The notes below the pieces were generated by a model. The model was not told the DNA's origin and did not search any database. It saw only the letters and a program-made list of their open reading frames with translations. Shown piece after piece: positions 1 through 9,182 of a stretch of 64,000 bases of DNA (the stretch's first letter is position 1; each line of letters opens with the position of its first letter). The position numbers and the translations under genes are program-made. This DNA comes from Candidatus Ulvibacter alkanivorans (GTDB lineage Bacteria > Bacteroidota > Bacteroidia > Flavobacteriales > Flavobacteriaceae), in contig NZ_QOLC01000089.1 in NCBI RefSeq assembly GCF_003333325.1, forward strand, positions 124,001 through 188,000, given 5' to 3'.

Positions 1-823
1 CCAGCCAAAGTTCGAAGTGTAAATGCGGCCCGGTGGTAAGTTCTCCGGTATCGCCTACCGTTGCGATTACTTCTCCGGCCTTAACTAGTTCGCCTTGTTC
101 TTTGGTAAGGGAGGCATTGTGCTTGTAAACTGAAATTAATTCGTTGCGATGTTTTAGTATGGTCACATAGCCCGTGGCCGCGGTCCATTCTGCAAAAACG
201 ACCGTTCCGTCGGCGGTAGCTTTCACCGGTGCATCTTTGGTGGTTACAATATCTACGGCATAGTGCTTGGCTTTGGGATTATACGGTTCAGAAATAGACC
301 CTTTTACAGGTGCAAAGAGAACAAAATTTAGTTCAGAATCCCCTATTAACGGGTTGTATTTATCTTCTCTAGCCACTTCTTCCCGTAACAATGAATCTTG
401 TCTCGATGCAGAAAGATCGATATTTGATACGTCACGCTGAGCTGCTTCAATAATGGAGTCTTTATCGAAATCGACCGTTTTAACGTCCCCTGTGAGCACT
501 TTGCGTATCGAGTTGATATATTGCTCGTTTACAGCGAGAACTTGCTGCAGTGAGTCTGTTTTAAAGCGCAGATCGGTTGCTCGCTTCTTTAAAGCGGTGG
601 AAGAATAGCCTGGAATATATTCGCGTAATGGGGTGAAAGCGATAAGCAAGGTCGTCATTGCTATAAGAAGTACGGCAAATACAGTACTAAACACAAAAAC
701 GTTTAGACGGTTTAATTTAAAAGAGAAACGCTCTTCGAACGTATCTTCATTGAGAACCACCAAGCGATACTTGTGCAGTAGCTTTTTCTTTATTTTTTTA
801 CTTCTTTTTTCTTTTTCTGCCAT
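1..823 (-). CDS. M23 family metallopeptidase (partial, C-terminus cut by window start)
   Basis: Membrane-anchored peptidoglycan endopeptidase of the LytM/M23 type, expected to cut cross-links in the periplasm. Reading from ATG at 823, 274 residues are visible: a basic N-terminus, one membrane segment at about 44-63, a linker with coiled-coil character (75-150), then the M23 fold. Zinc ligands are visible as HYAVD (H187, D191) and HLHFE (H267/H269), with H235 as the likely third catalytic histidine. The frame runs off base 1, so only the last few residues are missing. A perfect minus-strand -7 box (843-850) lies just upstream, and the gene is divergent from tatA. A plus-strand frame overlapping this gene is only its shadow. 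The family is secure; the substrate bond is inferred. Confidence 0.9.
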   Translation of the reverse strand, partial: MAEKEKRSKKIKKKLLHKYRLVVLNEDTFEERFSFKLNRLNVFVFSTVFAVLLIAMTTLLIAFTPLREYIPGYSSTALKKRATDLRFKTDSLQQVLAVNEQYINSIRKVLTGDVKTVDFDKDSIIEAAQRDVSNIDLSASRQDSLLREEVAREDKYNPLIGDSELNFVLFAPVKGSISEPYNPKAKHYAVDIVTTKDAPVKATADGTVVFAEWTAATGYVTILKHRNELISVYKHNASLTKEQGELVKAGEVIATVGDTGELTTGPHLHFELWL

Positions 824-842
824 TTCGACCTATTGCCAACTA

Positions 843-850
843 CAAATATA
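843..850 (-). promoter_or_regulatory. -7 promoter box (TATATTTG) of the M23 gene
   Basis: On the minus strand the sequence reads TATATTTG, an exact match to the Bacteroidetes -7 consensus TAnnTTTG, 19 nt before the M23 start codon. No convincing -33 TTTG was identified. Confidence 0.5.
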
Positions 851-911
851 AAATAACTAAGCCCCTTGTGCTAAACTTCTAAGGAAAACGTTTTATCTAA
901 GTAATTCTTGT

Positions 912-919
912 TACCTTTG
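912..919 (+). promoter_or_regulatory. -7 promoter box (TACCTTTG) of tatA
   Basis: TACCTTTG matches TAnnTTTG and sits 19 nt before the tatA ATG at 939. The divergent M23 promoter is about 60 bp away. Confidence 0.5.
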
Positions 920-938
920 CCAATAAATTTTGAATATA

Positions 939-1127
939 ATGAGCGCACTATTTTTACCATTAGCTATCGGACCCTGGCAAATTGCCCTAATCGTTGTGGT
1001 TGTATTGTTATTGTTTGGAGGAAGAAAGATCCCCGAATTAATGCGTGGATTAGGTAGCGGAATAAAAGAATTCAAGGACGCCTCTAAAGAAGAGGATGAT
1101 GATACCAAAATAGAGGAAAAGAAATAA
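939..1127 (+). CDS. tatA: Sec-independent protein translocase TatA/TatE family
   Basis: Pore-forming subunit of the twin-arginine translocase, which moves folded proteins across the inner membrane. The 62-aa product has the TatA layout: a short N-terminus, one hydrophobic helix (about 11-26) beginning [10 protein letters not shown], the hinge [16 protein letters not shown], an amphipathic helix, and a highly charged tail ([12 protein letters not shown]). ATG at 939 is preferred over an in-frame TTG at 930 because it begins the conserved region and follows the -7 box. No tatC is in the window. A strong hairpin terminator follows immediately. TatA versus TatB cannot be settled by length alone, but the short tail favours TatA. 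Confidence 0.93.
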   Translation: MSALFLPLAIGPWQIALIVVVVLLLFGGRKIPELMRGLGSGIKEFKDASKEEDDDTKIEEKK

Positions 1128-1149
1128 TTGTTCAGTATTTTTTCTGAAT

Positions 1150-1185
1150 AAAAAGCCCGATAATCTTAGGATTCTCGGGCTTTTT
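1150..1185. terminator. Bidirectional rho-independent terminator between tatA and the DUF4837 gene
   Basis: Inverted repeat AAAAAGCCCGA (1150-1160) and TCGGGCTTTTT (1175-1185) with a 14-nt loop. It has A-tracts and T-tracts on both sides, so it can serve tatA (+) and the DUF4837 gene (-, stop at 1202). Confidence 0.85.
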
Positions 1186-1201
1186 CATTGATGATTATTT
1201 T

Positions 1202-2176
1202 TTATTCAATCTTTGCCGAACGCAAGATCGATTCCAGTTCAAATTGAAGATCGCGTTTCTCGACCGAAGGTGCATACGTAAAACCTTCTAAGATTAGGTA
1301 ACGGTCGTTTGCTTCATCCCGAACCGCATAGTTTAAGAAAGGGCCCGCCATGTATTGATCTGTTACATCCCAGGTTCCTTTGGTCTCGTAAGCAAACTTA
1401 CCGTCGATTTCCGAAGTAAAAAGATAGGGCGCATAGGCCTCTTCCGTTCTAAATCGCCCGTCTTCTTCCACAGGCAGCAGGCTTCCACCAATTGAATCAC
1501 GCACTTTGATAATGTCACCAACAACGGTGCTGTCTTTTCCTATCATGTTAAGCGGTACTTCGTACACGATGATGTTGGTACTTCCCGACTTTAGGTCTTT
1601 TCTAATCCAATAGAAATCATCACTTTTCTTGGCAATTCGGTAGGCGGATGGGATTTGTAAACTAACACCAAGGTCTGTCTTTAACGAGTCCAGTTTCAGA
1701 AGTGAAACTCGTGTTCTTCGCTGACGTTCTTCAATTTCAGACTGATGAAATTTATCGACGATCTGTTCTTGTTTTGAGTTAATTAATTCTACTAGTTCTT
1801 GCTTGGTCTTGGCAATCACATATGCAACGGTTTGCGGCTTGGCAAATTGATCGTTTGCGATGGTTGCCTTAGTTTCATCACCCAAAGCTACGTACAATAC
1901 CAATCTCGATTTGCGCGCAAAACCACTAAATGCATTTGGAGGCATTTGACGCATAGAAAATAAGGGTTCTTCTTGAGGCAGCCCGTCGGTAGGAGCTGCG
2001 AAATGGGTTCGTATGGCTTCACCTACTTCACCGTTCCAAAGATCATTTGAAACGACTACTTGTAAGGTGTTTATATTTCCAACCGATTTTGAGAGAAGCG
2101 AGGCGTCTTTTTTGCCTCCAGAATTACATGAAATGAGTACTATTGCCGCGAATGCAGCCATTAAAAAATGTTTCAT
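1202..2176 (-). CDS. DUF4837 family lipoprotein
   Basis: A 324-aa predicted lipoprotein: basic start, hydrophobic stretch and lipobox LISC with the modified cysteine at residue 17, then the soluble DUF4837 domain over most of the protein. DUF4837 is a Bacteroidetes family of unknown function, and I see no catalytic motif. It starts 24 nt after the MltD-like transglycosylase stop on the same strand, so the two are probably co-transcribed, suggesting an envelope or cell-wall role. Family assignment rests on overall resemblance to Bacteroidetes DUF4837 proteins and is fairly confident; function is unknown. Confidence 0.8.
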   Translation of the reverse strand: MKHFLMAAFAAIVLISCNSGGKKDASLLSKSVGNINTLQVVVSNDLWNGEVGEAIRTHFAAPTDGLPQEEPLFSMRQMPPNAFSGFARKSRLVLYVALGDETKATIANDQFAKPQTVAYVIAKTKQELVELINSKQEQIVDKFHQSEIEERQRRTRVSLLKLDSLKTDLGVSLQIPSAYRIAKKSDDFYWIRKDLKSGSTNIIVYEVPLNMIGKDSTVVGDIIKVRDSIGGSLLPVEEDGRFRTEEAYAPYLFTSEIDGKFAYETKGTWDVTDQYMAGPFLNYAVRDEANDRYLILEGFTYAPSVEKRDLQFELESILRSAKIE

Positions 2177-2200
2177 TACGAGAAGTTTTTCAGCGGGAGA

Positions 2201-3751
2201 TTAGCCTCGTTGAATCTTTAGCTTCATCCCTGGTTTTAACTTAGTACCGCTAATATCGTTCCATTTTTTGAGATTCTGAACGGTGACACCGGGAAATTTT
2301 TGTGAGATACTCCAAAGTGAATCTCCATTTCGCACGGTATAGGTCTTCTCGTTTGTGGCCGAAGCTTGCTTACTCGCTGTCGTTGTCACCATCTTGCGAG
2401 GGTGAATCGTAAGTCGCTGCCCCACGCGTAAATTATTGCTTCGCAATCCATTCCATCGTTTGATCTGACTCACACTAACGCCGTACTTAGCTGCGATTTT
2501 TCCTAAATAATCACCGCTTCGAACACGATATCGAATACGATCCGGTTGGTCGAAAAGTTCCGGTAATGGCTTCTCCCGATCGTTGAATTCTTTTTCGGCA
2601 AATGCATAAATAGCCTCTTCATTGGCTACAAATTTACCCATTACATCTACGGGAAGTCGCAACACATAGTTCTCATCCTTGATCACCGGGATAACCCCAA
2701 GCTTGTAGGACGGATTTAAAAACTTTAATTCGTCAATGTCAAGGTCGGCCACTTTAGCTACGTGTTCTAACGACAGTTTCCTTTTTACTTTAATCGTATC
2801 GGTGGCGATATACGGAATTCGTGGACCATTGCTTTTAAAGCCATGTTCTTCAGCAAATTCAAAAATATACATGGTCGCTAAGAAAGCGGGAACGTAGCCA
2901 GCGGTTTCTCGCGGTAAATTCTTTCGAATGTTCCAATAATTTGTTTGTCCACCAGAACGGCGAATTGCCTTCGACACATTGCCCGGACCCGAATTATAGG
3001 CCGCTAAGGCAAGGTCCCAATCGCCTAAACTTTTGTATAAGCTCTTTAAATATTTTGCTGCGGCTTCCGTAGCCATTAATGGATCACAGCGTTCATCAAC
3101 ATAAGAATTTACATCTAATCCAAACATCTTCCCTGTGCTGAACATAAATTGCCACAGCCCGGTGGCTCCTACTCTGGATACGGCTGTTGGATCTAAGGCA
3201 GACTCGACAATGGCCAAGTATTTCATTTCTAATGGAAGGCCTTGTCGGTCCAGTTCTTCTTCGAACATTGGAAAGTAGTAATCGCTAAGGGCCATTAATT
3301 TAGCCAATGTGTTACGCCTATTCTTTAGATAGTTTTTGATAACACTTTCCAATGAAGGGTTGTATTCCACATTGAAAGGCGTACGTGCGTTTAATTCTTT
3401 TAACCGTTCTTTTAAGACCTCGGTAGGGAGCTCTTCGTAAGGAACAGGTTCATAATTTTGGTTGAGTACCGTACCATACATTTCTTCAAATCGATCTGAT
3501 CGATACAGTTCTTCCAACCACATACTATCGATAGTACGCGCCTGAATAATGTCCTCCATGGCAAAAACCATAGTATCGCTTTCTTTGGTTGCGATGATAG
3601 TCTTTGTAATATCTCCTGAAACTTCCGTAACTAGAATGGTGTCGGTAACGCGTACCCTTTGTTTCTGAAGGGTATCGGCAGTCGGGGTATCTTGTTGTGC
3701 GAAGGAAACTGTAAAACACAGCGCCAACAGTAGGAAAATAGGGCTTCTCAT
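2201..3751 (-). CDS. Lytic transglycosylase with two LysM domains (MltD-like)
   Basis: Murein lytic transglycosylase cleaving the MurNAc-GlcNAc bond in the periplasm. The 516-aa product has a signal peptide (1-18, cut near SFA-QQ), a charged linker, an SLT domain (about 160-305) and two LysM peptidoglycan-binding domains (about 408-450 and 470-513). The catalytic glutamate is E183 in IVESALDP, followed by the family motifs GATGLWQFM and ALAAYNSGPGNV. Domain order matches E. coli MltD. It is the first gene of a two-gene unit with the DUF4837 lipoprotein. A near-match -7 box (TACATTTA) lies upstream on the minus strand. Confidence in the function is high. Confidence 0.93.
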   Translation of the reverse strand: MRSPIFLLLALCFTVSFAQQDTPTADTLQKQRVRVTDTILVTEVSGDITKTIIATKESDTMVFAMEDIIQARTIDSMWLEELYRSDRFEEMYGTVLNQNYEPVPYEELPTEVLKERLKELNARTPFNVEYNPSLESVIKNYLKNRRNTLAKLMALSDYYFPMFEEELDRQGLPLEMKYLAIVESALDPTAVSRVGATGLWQFMFSTGKMFGLDVNSYVDERCDPLMATEAAAKYLKSLYKSLGDWDLALAAYNSGPGNVSKAIRRSGGQTNYWNIRKNLPRETAGYVPAFLATMYIFEFAEEHGFKSNGPRIPYIATDTIKVKRKLSLEHVAKVADLDIDELKFLNPSYKLGVIPVIKDENYVLRLPVDVMGKFVANEEAIYAFAEKEFNDREKPLPELFDQPDRIRYRVRSGDYLGKIAAKYGVSVSQIKRWNGLRSNNLRVGQRLTIHPRKMVTTTASKQASATNEKTYTVRNGDSLWSISQKFPGVTVQNLKKWNDISGTKLKPGMKLKIQRG

Positions 3752-3861
3752 AATTTTTTAACGTAGGTCTGTTGCAAAAATTTTGCTAAATGTAACGAAA
3801 TGACTGAAATAAGCAAATTTTTAACATTCTATGGAATGGTAAAAAAATGAATATCAGTTGT

Positions 3862-5049
3862 TTATTGCTCGATGGCTTGAATTCCTGGCAAGGTTTTACC
3901 CTCTAACATTTCCAGCATGGCACCACCGCCGGTTGAGACATAGCTCACCTTATTTGTAAAAGAAAATTTCTTTACGGCAGCGACCGAGTCTCCTCCACCT
4001 ACTAGCGAAAATGCTCCTTCATTGGTTGCTTGTGCGATTGCATTGCCTAATGAAATTGTGCCCTTTGCAAATGGTTCCATTTCAAAAACACCTACCGGTC
4101 CGTTCCACAAAATAGTCTTGGACTCTGAAATCACACGGGCAAATAACTCATTTGTTTTTGGACCAACATCCAAGCCCATCCATCCGTCCGGAATGGCATC
4201 TATGGGATCGATCTCAGTGCTGGCGAATTCAGTAAAGCTGTCGGCCGCAACCACATCTAAAGGCAGGTGTAGGTTTACGTTATTTTTCTTAGCCTTTTTA
4301 ATGATATCCAAAGACAATTCTAATTTATCTTCTTCAACGAGCGAGGCTCCCACATCGCCGCCTTGTGCTTTAATAAATGTAAATGCCATACCACCACCAA
4401 TAATGAGGTGATCTATTTTACTCAAGATGTTTTCGATGATTGTGATCTTGGAAGACACCTTAGCCCCTCCAATTATAGCGGTCACGGGCTTTTCACTTTC
4501 ATTCAATACTTTATTAACGTGCTTAATCTCACTAGCTAAAAGCTTTCCGAAGCATTTATTTTCAGGAAAGAATTGCGCGATAACAGCAGTAGAAGCATGG
4601 GCTCTATGTGCAGTTCCGAAGGCATCGTTTATATAAATATCTCCAAACTTTGATAATTGCTTTGCGAAGGCACGGTCACCTTTAGTTTCCGCTTCGTAAT
4701 ATCGCAGATTTTCCAGCAACAATATTTCTCCCGGCTGTAATTTGTGTACCGCTTCGGAAACTTCCTCACCTACACAATCTGCTACGAACTTCACATGCAC
4801 CCCAAGCACATCGGAGGCTGTATCTACGATATGTTGTAAAGAAAACTCGTTCTCTTTATTTTTTGGACGCCCTAAATGTGACATAAGTACACAACTTCCG
4901 CCGTCTTCTAAGACCTTAATGATAGTGGGCTTCGCAGCTTCAATTCGAGTAGCGTCGGTCACTTCATGATCGTCGTTTAATGGAACGTTGAAGTCGACAC
5001 GAATTAATGCTTTTTTTTGATGAAAGTTAAAGTCGTTTATTGTTTTCAT
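3862..5049 (-). CDS. pgk: Phosphoglycerate kinase
   Basis: Cytosolic glycolytic enzyme converting 1,3-bisphosphoglycerate and ADP to 3-phosphoglycerate and ATP. At 395 aa it has the usual family length. Visible motifs: the substrate-binding segment RVDFNVPL near the N-terminus, GGAKVSSKI of the nucleotide domain, and the C-terminal VGGGDSVAAV and STGGGAMLE loops. ATG at 5049 (MKTINDFNF) is chosen over an upstream in-frame TTG at 5070, because the TTG overlaps the -7 box and the ATG gives the canonical N-terminus. Divergent from holB across 75 bp. Confidence 0.97.
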   Translation of the reverse strand: MKTINDFNFHQKKALIRVDFNVPLNDDHEVTDATRIEAAKPTIIKVLEDGGSCVLMSHLGRPKNKENEFSLQHIVDTASDVLGVHVKFVADCVGEEVSEAVHKLQPGEILLLENLRYYEAETKGDRAFAKQLSKFGDIYINDAFGTAHRAHASTAVIAQFFPENKCFGKLLASEIKHVNKVLNESEKPVTAIIGGAKVSSKITIIENILSKIDHLIIGGGMAFTFIKAQGGDVGASLVEEDKLELSLDIIKKAKKNNVNLHLPLDVVAADSFTEFASTEIDPIDAIPDGWMGLDVGPKTNELFARVISESKTILWNGPVGVFEMEPFAKGTISLGNAIAQATNEGAFSLVGGGDSVAAVKKFSFTNKVSYVSTGGGAMLEMLEGKTLPGIQAIEQ

Positions 5050-5067
5050 AGCAGGTGTTTTCAGCTG

Positions 5068-5075
5068 CAAATATA
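5068..5075 (-). promoter_or_regulatory. -7 promoter box (TATATTTG) of pgk
   Basis: Exact TAnnTTTG match on the minus strand, 18 nt before the pgk ATG. It overlaps the in-frame TTG that would otherwise extend pgk. Confidence 0.6.
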
Positions 5076-5113
5076 GGGTTTTTCACGATTGCTTTTCAGA
5101 AGTAAAAAAAGTG

Positions 5114-5121
5114 TAGTTTTG
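5114..5121 (+). promoter_or_regulatory. -7 promoter box (TAGTTTTG) directly before the holB ATG
   Basis: TAGTTTTG matches TAnnTTTG, and only three bases (CGT) separate it from the holB ATG at 5125. This geometry would place the transcription start at or beside the start codon, implying a leaderless mRNA. An upstream TTG lies at 5089-5091. Confidence 0.5.
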
Positions 5122-5124
5122 CGT

Positions 5125-6279
5125 ATGGATTTTTCAGAAATCATAGGTCAGGAACACATTAAATCACATTTGCAGAAATCGATCGAAAATGGTCGAATCC
5201 CGCATGCCCAATTATTTGTTGGTGTTTCGGGAAGTGGTATTTTACCTGCTGCGATCGCATATGCCCAAGCGTTGCTATGTAGTTTGCATGAAGAAGGGAG
5301 TCCGGCCTATTTTTCGTGTGCTTCCAAAGTAAAAAAATTATCCCATCCCGACTTGCATTTTGTGTTTCCCGTCAATACGAATGACACGGTAAAAAAGCAT
5401 CCTGTTTCTTCGCTTTTTTTATCAGAATGGCGTGAATTTGTAACACAACATCCTTATGGATCTGTTTTTGAATGGCTTCAATCCCTTGGTATTGAGCGAA
5501 AGCAAGGTAACATTAATGTAGATGAGGCTTCAGACATGATGAAGAAACTTTCGCTAAAAGCATACGAAGGCGGCTATAAAGTGATGATCGTTTGGATGGC
5601 AGAACATATGAATACCAGCTGCGCAAACAAGATCTTAAAACTGGTAGAAGAACCGCCAGAAAAGACAGTTTTGTTGTTTCTAACCGAGCAGGAAGAACAG
5701 CTAATAAGTACCATTCGCTCTCGTTGTCAAAAATTACATTTTCCACTACTTTCTGAAGAAGCAATCGCCAATGCACTCATCAATTCTCAAGATATCTCGC
5801 TAGAAAAGGCAACCAAAATTAGTCGTCAAGCCAATGGAGACTATAATAGAGCGCTGCATATATTAGCACACGACAGTGATGATCTCGAGTTTGAAAAATG
5901 GTTTATTTCTTGGGTACGTGTCGCTTTTGCTGCAAAAGGCAATAAAAAAGCGATCACCGAATTAATAAAGTGGAGCCATACGATGGCCGGCCATGGAAGA
6001 GAAACTCAAAAAAAATTCTTGAGCTATTGTATCGAGGTGTTTCGCCAAGCTTTATTGAAGAACTATAAGGCAGATTCTCTTTTATATTTTAAAACACAGG
6101 ACCCTAAATTCTCTATCGATAAATTTGCGCCATTTGTGCATCAAAACAATATTTTTGAAATTAATACTGCGCTAGAGGAAGCTTCTTACCACATTGAAAG
6201 AAATGGTAATGGAAAAATTATTTTCACCGATCTATCAATCCAACTTACCCGTCTTATTCACAAAAAAGAGCTAGTATAA
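5125..6279 (+). CDS. holB: DNA polymerase III subunit delta' (clamp loader)
   Basis: Clamp-loader subunit of the replicative polymerase. The 384-aa product has the AAA+ layout of DnaX/HolB: N-terminus with GQEHIKSHL, the pattern HAQLFVGVSGSG at the P-loop position, KANKILK-like helix with VEEPPEKT, and the SRC motif in IRSRCQKLHF, the trans-acting arginine finger. The P-loop lacks GK[ST], as expected for delta', which does not hydrolyse ATP. The zinc-binding cysteines of DnaX-type proteins are only partly kept. ATG at 5125 follows the -7 box; an upstream TTG at 5089 would precede the promoter and is rejected. Monocistronic and divergent from pgk. Confidence 0.92.
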   Translation: MDFSEIIGQEHIKSHLQKSIENGRIPHAQLFVGVSGSGILPAAIAYAQALLCSLHEEGSPAYFSCASKVKKLSHPDLHFVFPVNTNDTVKKHPVSSLFLSEWREFVTQHPYGSVFEWLQSLGIERKQGNINVDEASDMMKKLSLKAYEGGYKVMIVWMAEHMNTSCANKILKLVEEPPEKTVLLFLTEQEEQLISTIRSRCQKLHFPLLSEEAIANALINSQDISLEKATKISRQANGDYNRALHILAHDSDDLEFEKWFISWVRVAFAAKGNKKAITELIKWSHTMAGHGRETQKKFLSYCIEVFRQALLKNYKADSLLYFKTQDPKFSIDKFAPFVHQNNIFEINTALEEASYHIERNGNGKIIFTDLSIQLTRLIHKKELV

Positions 6280-6413
6280 TAATTACCTATCGATTAATTG
6301 TTCTCAATAGTGTTTTTCTATTGATAATAGCGGTATTTTAAGCACTTCTAAGGCAATTTAGAGTAATTCGCAGCCATCCACGTCGGATGTTGTTAAAAGG
6401 ATGTCTAGCAGCT

Positions 6414-7262
6414 TTATTTTGCTTTTCTGAAGCAGTAAATATGCGATGAATACTGTTTGGAGCGAAGTGCGGCTATATTTGACCACAATCCAATCAATAG
6501 TGCCAAGATTGAAAACGTTTTTCCTGATCGGTATTTTTCAGAAATAAGACTTACATAAAAAGAATCGAAGATCATTGGTTTGGTTTTTTCAAGTTTCATT
6601 TCTTCGGAAAACAACACCTTCATACTTGCTTTCGAAAAATGCCACAAATGTCTAGGCACATCGTAAGCGGCCCAAAACTGCTTATAGAATTTTGCATCGT
6701 ACGCGTTAAAATTGGGAACAGCCACTACCAAACTTCCACCCGGTCTTAATAAAGCTTCTATTTTCGTTATCGTATTCTCCAAATCGGGCAAATGCTCTAA
6801 TACATGCCACAATGTGATGACATCAAACTGTTGCCCCTTATAACGATCTATGGACGTTTGAAGATCGATCCCTTTCTGTTTGGAAAATGCTCTGGCCTTT
6901 TCACTTACTTCTACTCCAGAAATTTCCCAGCCGTATTGTTTTGCAAGTTTCAAGAATTCTCCTGTGCCGGCTCCAATATCCAACAAGGTTCCCGGTTTTC
7001 TATTGAGAATAGTAATTAGGCGTAATTTCTTCGACAGCGCATACTTCTTAACTGTTTGATACAAGTAGGGCATCAATCCCTTCTTTCCGTCGGTATGCGA
7101 AATATAGGCTTCACTTTCATAATAAGAAGGCAATTCCTCCTTACTGGGTTGCGGAGTGGTTACAAGCATGCTTCGCTCGTGGTCGTATTGCAGTTGAAAT
7201 ATTTCTTCGGAAACTAAGTGGTCTTTAACCGAATCAGGAATATGTTTGGGAGCTTTTTGCAC
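6414..7262 (-). CDS. Class I SAM-dependent methyltransferase
   Basis: SAM-dependent methyltransferase of the Methyltransf_11/23 type; substrate unknown. The core shows motif I LLDIGAGTGEFLKLAK, the post-I acidic position in ISGVEVS, and LWHVLEHLPD followed by LLRPGGSLVVAVPN. A C-terminal hydrophobic segment (SILALLIGLWSNI) may touch the membrane. The N-terminal segment VKDHLVSEEIF...YYESEAYISHT resembles a Flavobacteria subfamily. No ATG lies upstream of that segment. GTG at 7262 is chosen (282 aa); the alternative TTG at 7319 (301 aa) would overlap mnmG by 20 bp and put a parS-like palindrome inside the gene. The gene follows mnmG on the same strand. Confidence 0.8.
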   Translation of the reverse strand: MQKAPKHIPDSVKDHLVSEEIFQLQYDHERSMLVTTPQPSKEELPSYYESEAYISHTDGKKGLMPYLYQTVKKYALSKKLRLITILNRKPGTLLDIGAGTGEFLKLAKQYGWEISGVEVSEKARAFSKQKGIDLQTSIDRYKGQQFDVITLWHVLEHLPDLENTITKIEALLRPGGSLVVAVPNFNAYDAKFYKQFWAAYDVPRHLWHFSKASMKVLFSEEMKLEKTKPMIFDSFYVSLISEKYRSGKTFSILALLIGLWSNIAALRSKQYSSHIYCFRKAK

Positions 7263-7277
7263 TTTTATGATTTCTGG

Positions 7278-7293
7278 TGTTCCACGTGAAACA
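7278..7293. promoter_or_regulatory. parS-like ParB-binding site (one-mismatch palindrome)
   Basis: The 16-mer TGTTCCACGTGAAACA fits the bacterial parS consensus TGTTnCACGTGAAACA exactly. It lies between the mnmG stop (7300) and the preferred methyltransferase start. parA/parB are not in this window, so function is inferred from the motif alone. Confidence 0.65.
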
Positions 7294-7299
7294 TAGTGA

Positions 7300-9171
7300 C
7301 TAACGCCCCATATATACAAGCATTACCGAAATATCGTTAGGAGATACTCCACTAATACGCGACGCTTGAGACACGGTTGCGGGTCTTATATTCGTTAATT
7401 TTTCTCTGGCTTCATAGGAAAGGGACTTTAACTTGGAATAGTCAAAGTTCTCAGGGATCTTTATGCCTTCTAATCTGTTTAGTTTATCTGCATTGTTCTT
7501 CTCCTTTTGAATATAACCGGCATATTTTACTTGAATTTCGGTTTGTTCTAAGACCTCGTGATCTAATTCGTTTTCTGAAATATATGTTTCTACCGAATCG
7601 ATCTTACGCATATCCTCCATCGTAATATTAGGTCGGGAGAACAACTTGAACATCTTATCGCTCTGACTAATTACTGATGAATTGTTATCCTCTAAAATAG
7701 GATTCATCGTCTCCGGGTTTACACTCGTATCTTTAAAGAACTGAATAAACGCATTTGCATCGCTCTTCTTTTTCTCCATGGTACGTAGTCGCTTTTCACT
7801 TGCCAAACCGATATCATACGACCTAGGTGTTAATCGAAAGTCTGCATTATCTTGTCGCAATAAGGTTCTGTATTCGGCCCGAGAGGTAAACATACGGTAG
7901 GGCTCTTCTGTACCTTTCGTGATTAGATCATCTATTAACACCCCAATATAGGCCTCATTACGTTTTAGAATAAAGGGCTCTTTTGCTTGAATCTTAAGGC
8001 TCGCGTTAATCCCGGCCATTAATCCTTGAGCGGCGGCTTCTTCATAACCGGTAGTTCCATTAATTTGTCCTGCGAAATACAATCCTGACACTAATTTGGT
8101 CTCTAACGTATGTTTTAATTGAGTTGGTGGAAAGTAATCATATTCGATCGCATAACCAGGACGGAAGAATTTTACATTCTTAAATCCGTCGCATTCACGC
8201 AACGCCTTAAACTGAACATCCTCCGGTAGCGAAGTTGAAAATCCGTTAATATAATATTCTACTGTATTCCATCCTTCAGGTTCTACGAACAATTGATGAC
8301 GATCTTTATCGGCAAAGCGATTTATCTTATCTTCTATAGACGGGCAGTATCTTGGACCAATACTTTGAATCGATCCATTAAACATTGGAGATCGATCAAA
8401 TCCTTCCTTCAAAAGTTCATGAACTCTTGAGCTTGTGTAGGACATATGGCAGGCACGTTGTTTGGTTAATGGTTTTGTCACATCAGAGTAGCTAAACTTT
8501 TCTGGCACCTCATCTCCGGGTTGCAGTATCATTTTTGAAAAATCTAAGGATCGTCCATCGACTCGAGGTGGCGTTCCTGTTTTCATTCTACCTGAATCAA
8601 AGCCAAGATCAACAAGATCTTTTGTAATTCCTGTAGCTGCTCTTTCTCCGGCACGACCTCCCCCAAATTGCTTTTCACCTATATGTATAAGTCCGTTTAA
8701 GAAAGTACCATTGGTTAGCACCACACTTTTCGCACGAACTTCTAATCCGAGCGACGTTTTAACACCTACTATCGCATCACCCTCTACGAGTATTCCTGAA
8801 ACCATTTCCTGGTAGAAATCCAAATTAAAAGTGTTCTCGAGTTGCAAACGCCACTCTTCTGCGAATCGCATACGGTCACTTTGCACCCTCGGACTCCACA
8901 TGGCCGGGCCCTTCGACTTATTGAGCATCTTAAACTGTATCGCAGTTTTGTCACTCACGATACCGCTATAGCCTCCCATAGCATCGATTTCTCGCACAAT
9001 TTGACCTTTTGCAATCCCGCCCATGGCAGGATTGCACGACATCTGTGCGATATTCTGCAAGTTCATCGTAATTAGAAGGGTTTTTGAGCCCATGTTCGCG
9101 GCTGCAGCTGCAGCTTCTGAACCGGCGTGACCACCTCCAACTACTATAACATCATACTCCTTTTCAAACAT
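7300..9171 (-). CDS. mnmG: tRNA uridine-5-carboxymethylaminomethyl(34) synthesis enzyme
   Basis: FAD enzyme (also called GidA) that works with MnmE to install the cmnm5 modification at U34 of certain tRNAs. At 623 aa it has the usual length. The FAD-binding motif is [14 protein letters not shown] near residues 9-22, followed by [14 protein letters not shown], the family signature GTPPRVDGR and CPSIEDKI with the conserved cysteine, and [17 protein letters not shown]. It has its own -7 box (9220-9227). MnmE is not in the window. In many bacteria this gene sits near the origin with parAB, which fits the two parS-like sites flanking it here. Confidence 0.97.
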   Translation of the reverse strand: MFEKEYDVIVVGGGHAGSEAAAAAANMGSKTLLITMNLQNIAQMSCNPAMGGIAKGQIVREIDAMGGYSGIVSDKTAIQFKMLNKSKGPAMWSPRVQSDRMRFAEEWRLQLENTFNLDFYQEMVSGILVEGDAIVGVKTSLGLEVRAKSVVLTNGTFLNGLIHIGEKQFGGGRAGERAATGITKDLVDLGFDSGRMKTGTPPRVDGRSLDFSKMILQPGDEVPEKFSYSDVTKPLTKQRACHMSYTSSRVHELLKEGFDRSPMFNGSIQSIGPRYCPSIEDKINRFADKDRHQLFVEPEGWNTVEYYINGFSTSLPEDVQFKALRECDGFKNVKFFRPGYAIEYDYFPPTQLKHTLETKLVSGLYFAGQINGTTGYEEAAAQGLMAGINASLKIQAKEPFILKRNEAYIGVLIDDLITKGTEEPYRMFTSRAEYRTLLRQDNADFRLTPRSYDIGLASEKRLRTMEKKKSDANAFIQFFKDTSVNPETMNPILEDNNSSVISQSDKMFKLFSRPNITMEDMRKIDSVETYISENELDHEVLEQTEIQVKYAGYIQKEKNNADKLNRLEGIKIPENFDYSKLKSLSYEAREKLTNIRPATVSQASRISGVSPNDISVMLVYMGR

Positions 9172-9182
9172 ACTTCTTCTAT

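Noticed and set aside
633-851. Plus-strand 72-aa membrane-like frame at the window start
   Set aside because: It is antisense to the M23 peptidase membrane segment, which reads as a full domain with catalytic residues on the minus strand.
4022-4411. A 129-aa open frame on the plus strand inside pgk
   Set aside because: It lies antisense to a canonical, full-length pgk and has low-complexity composition; no start signal precedes it.
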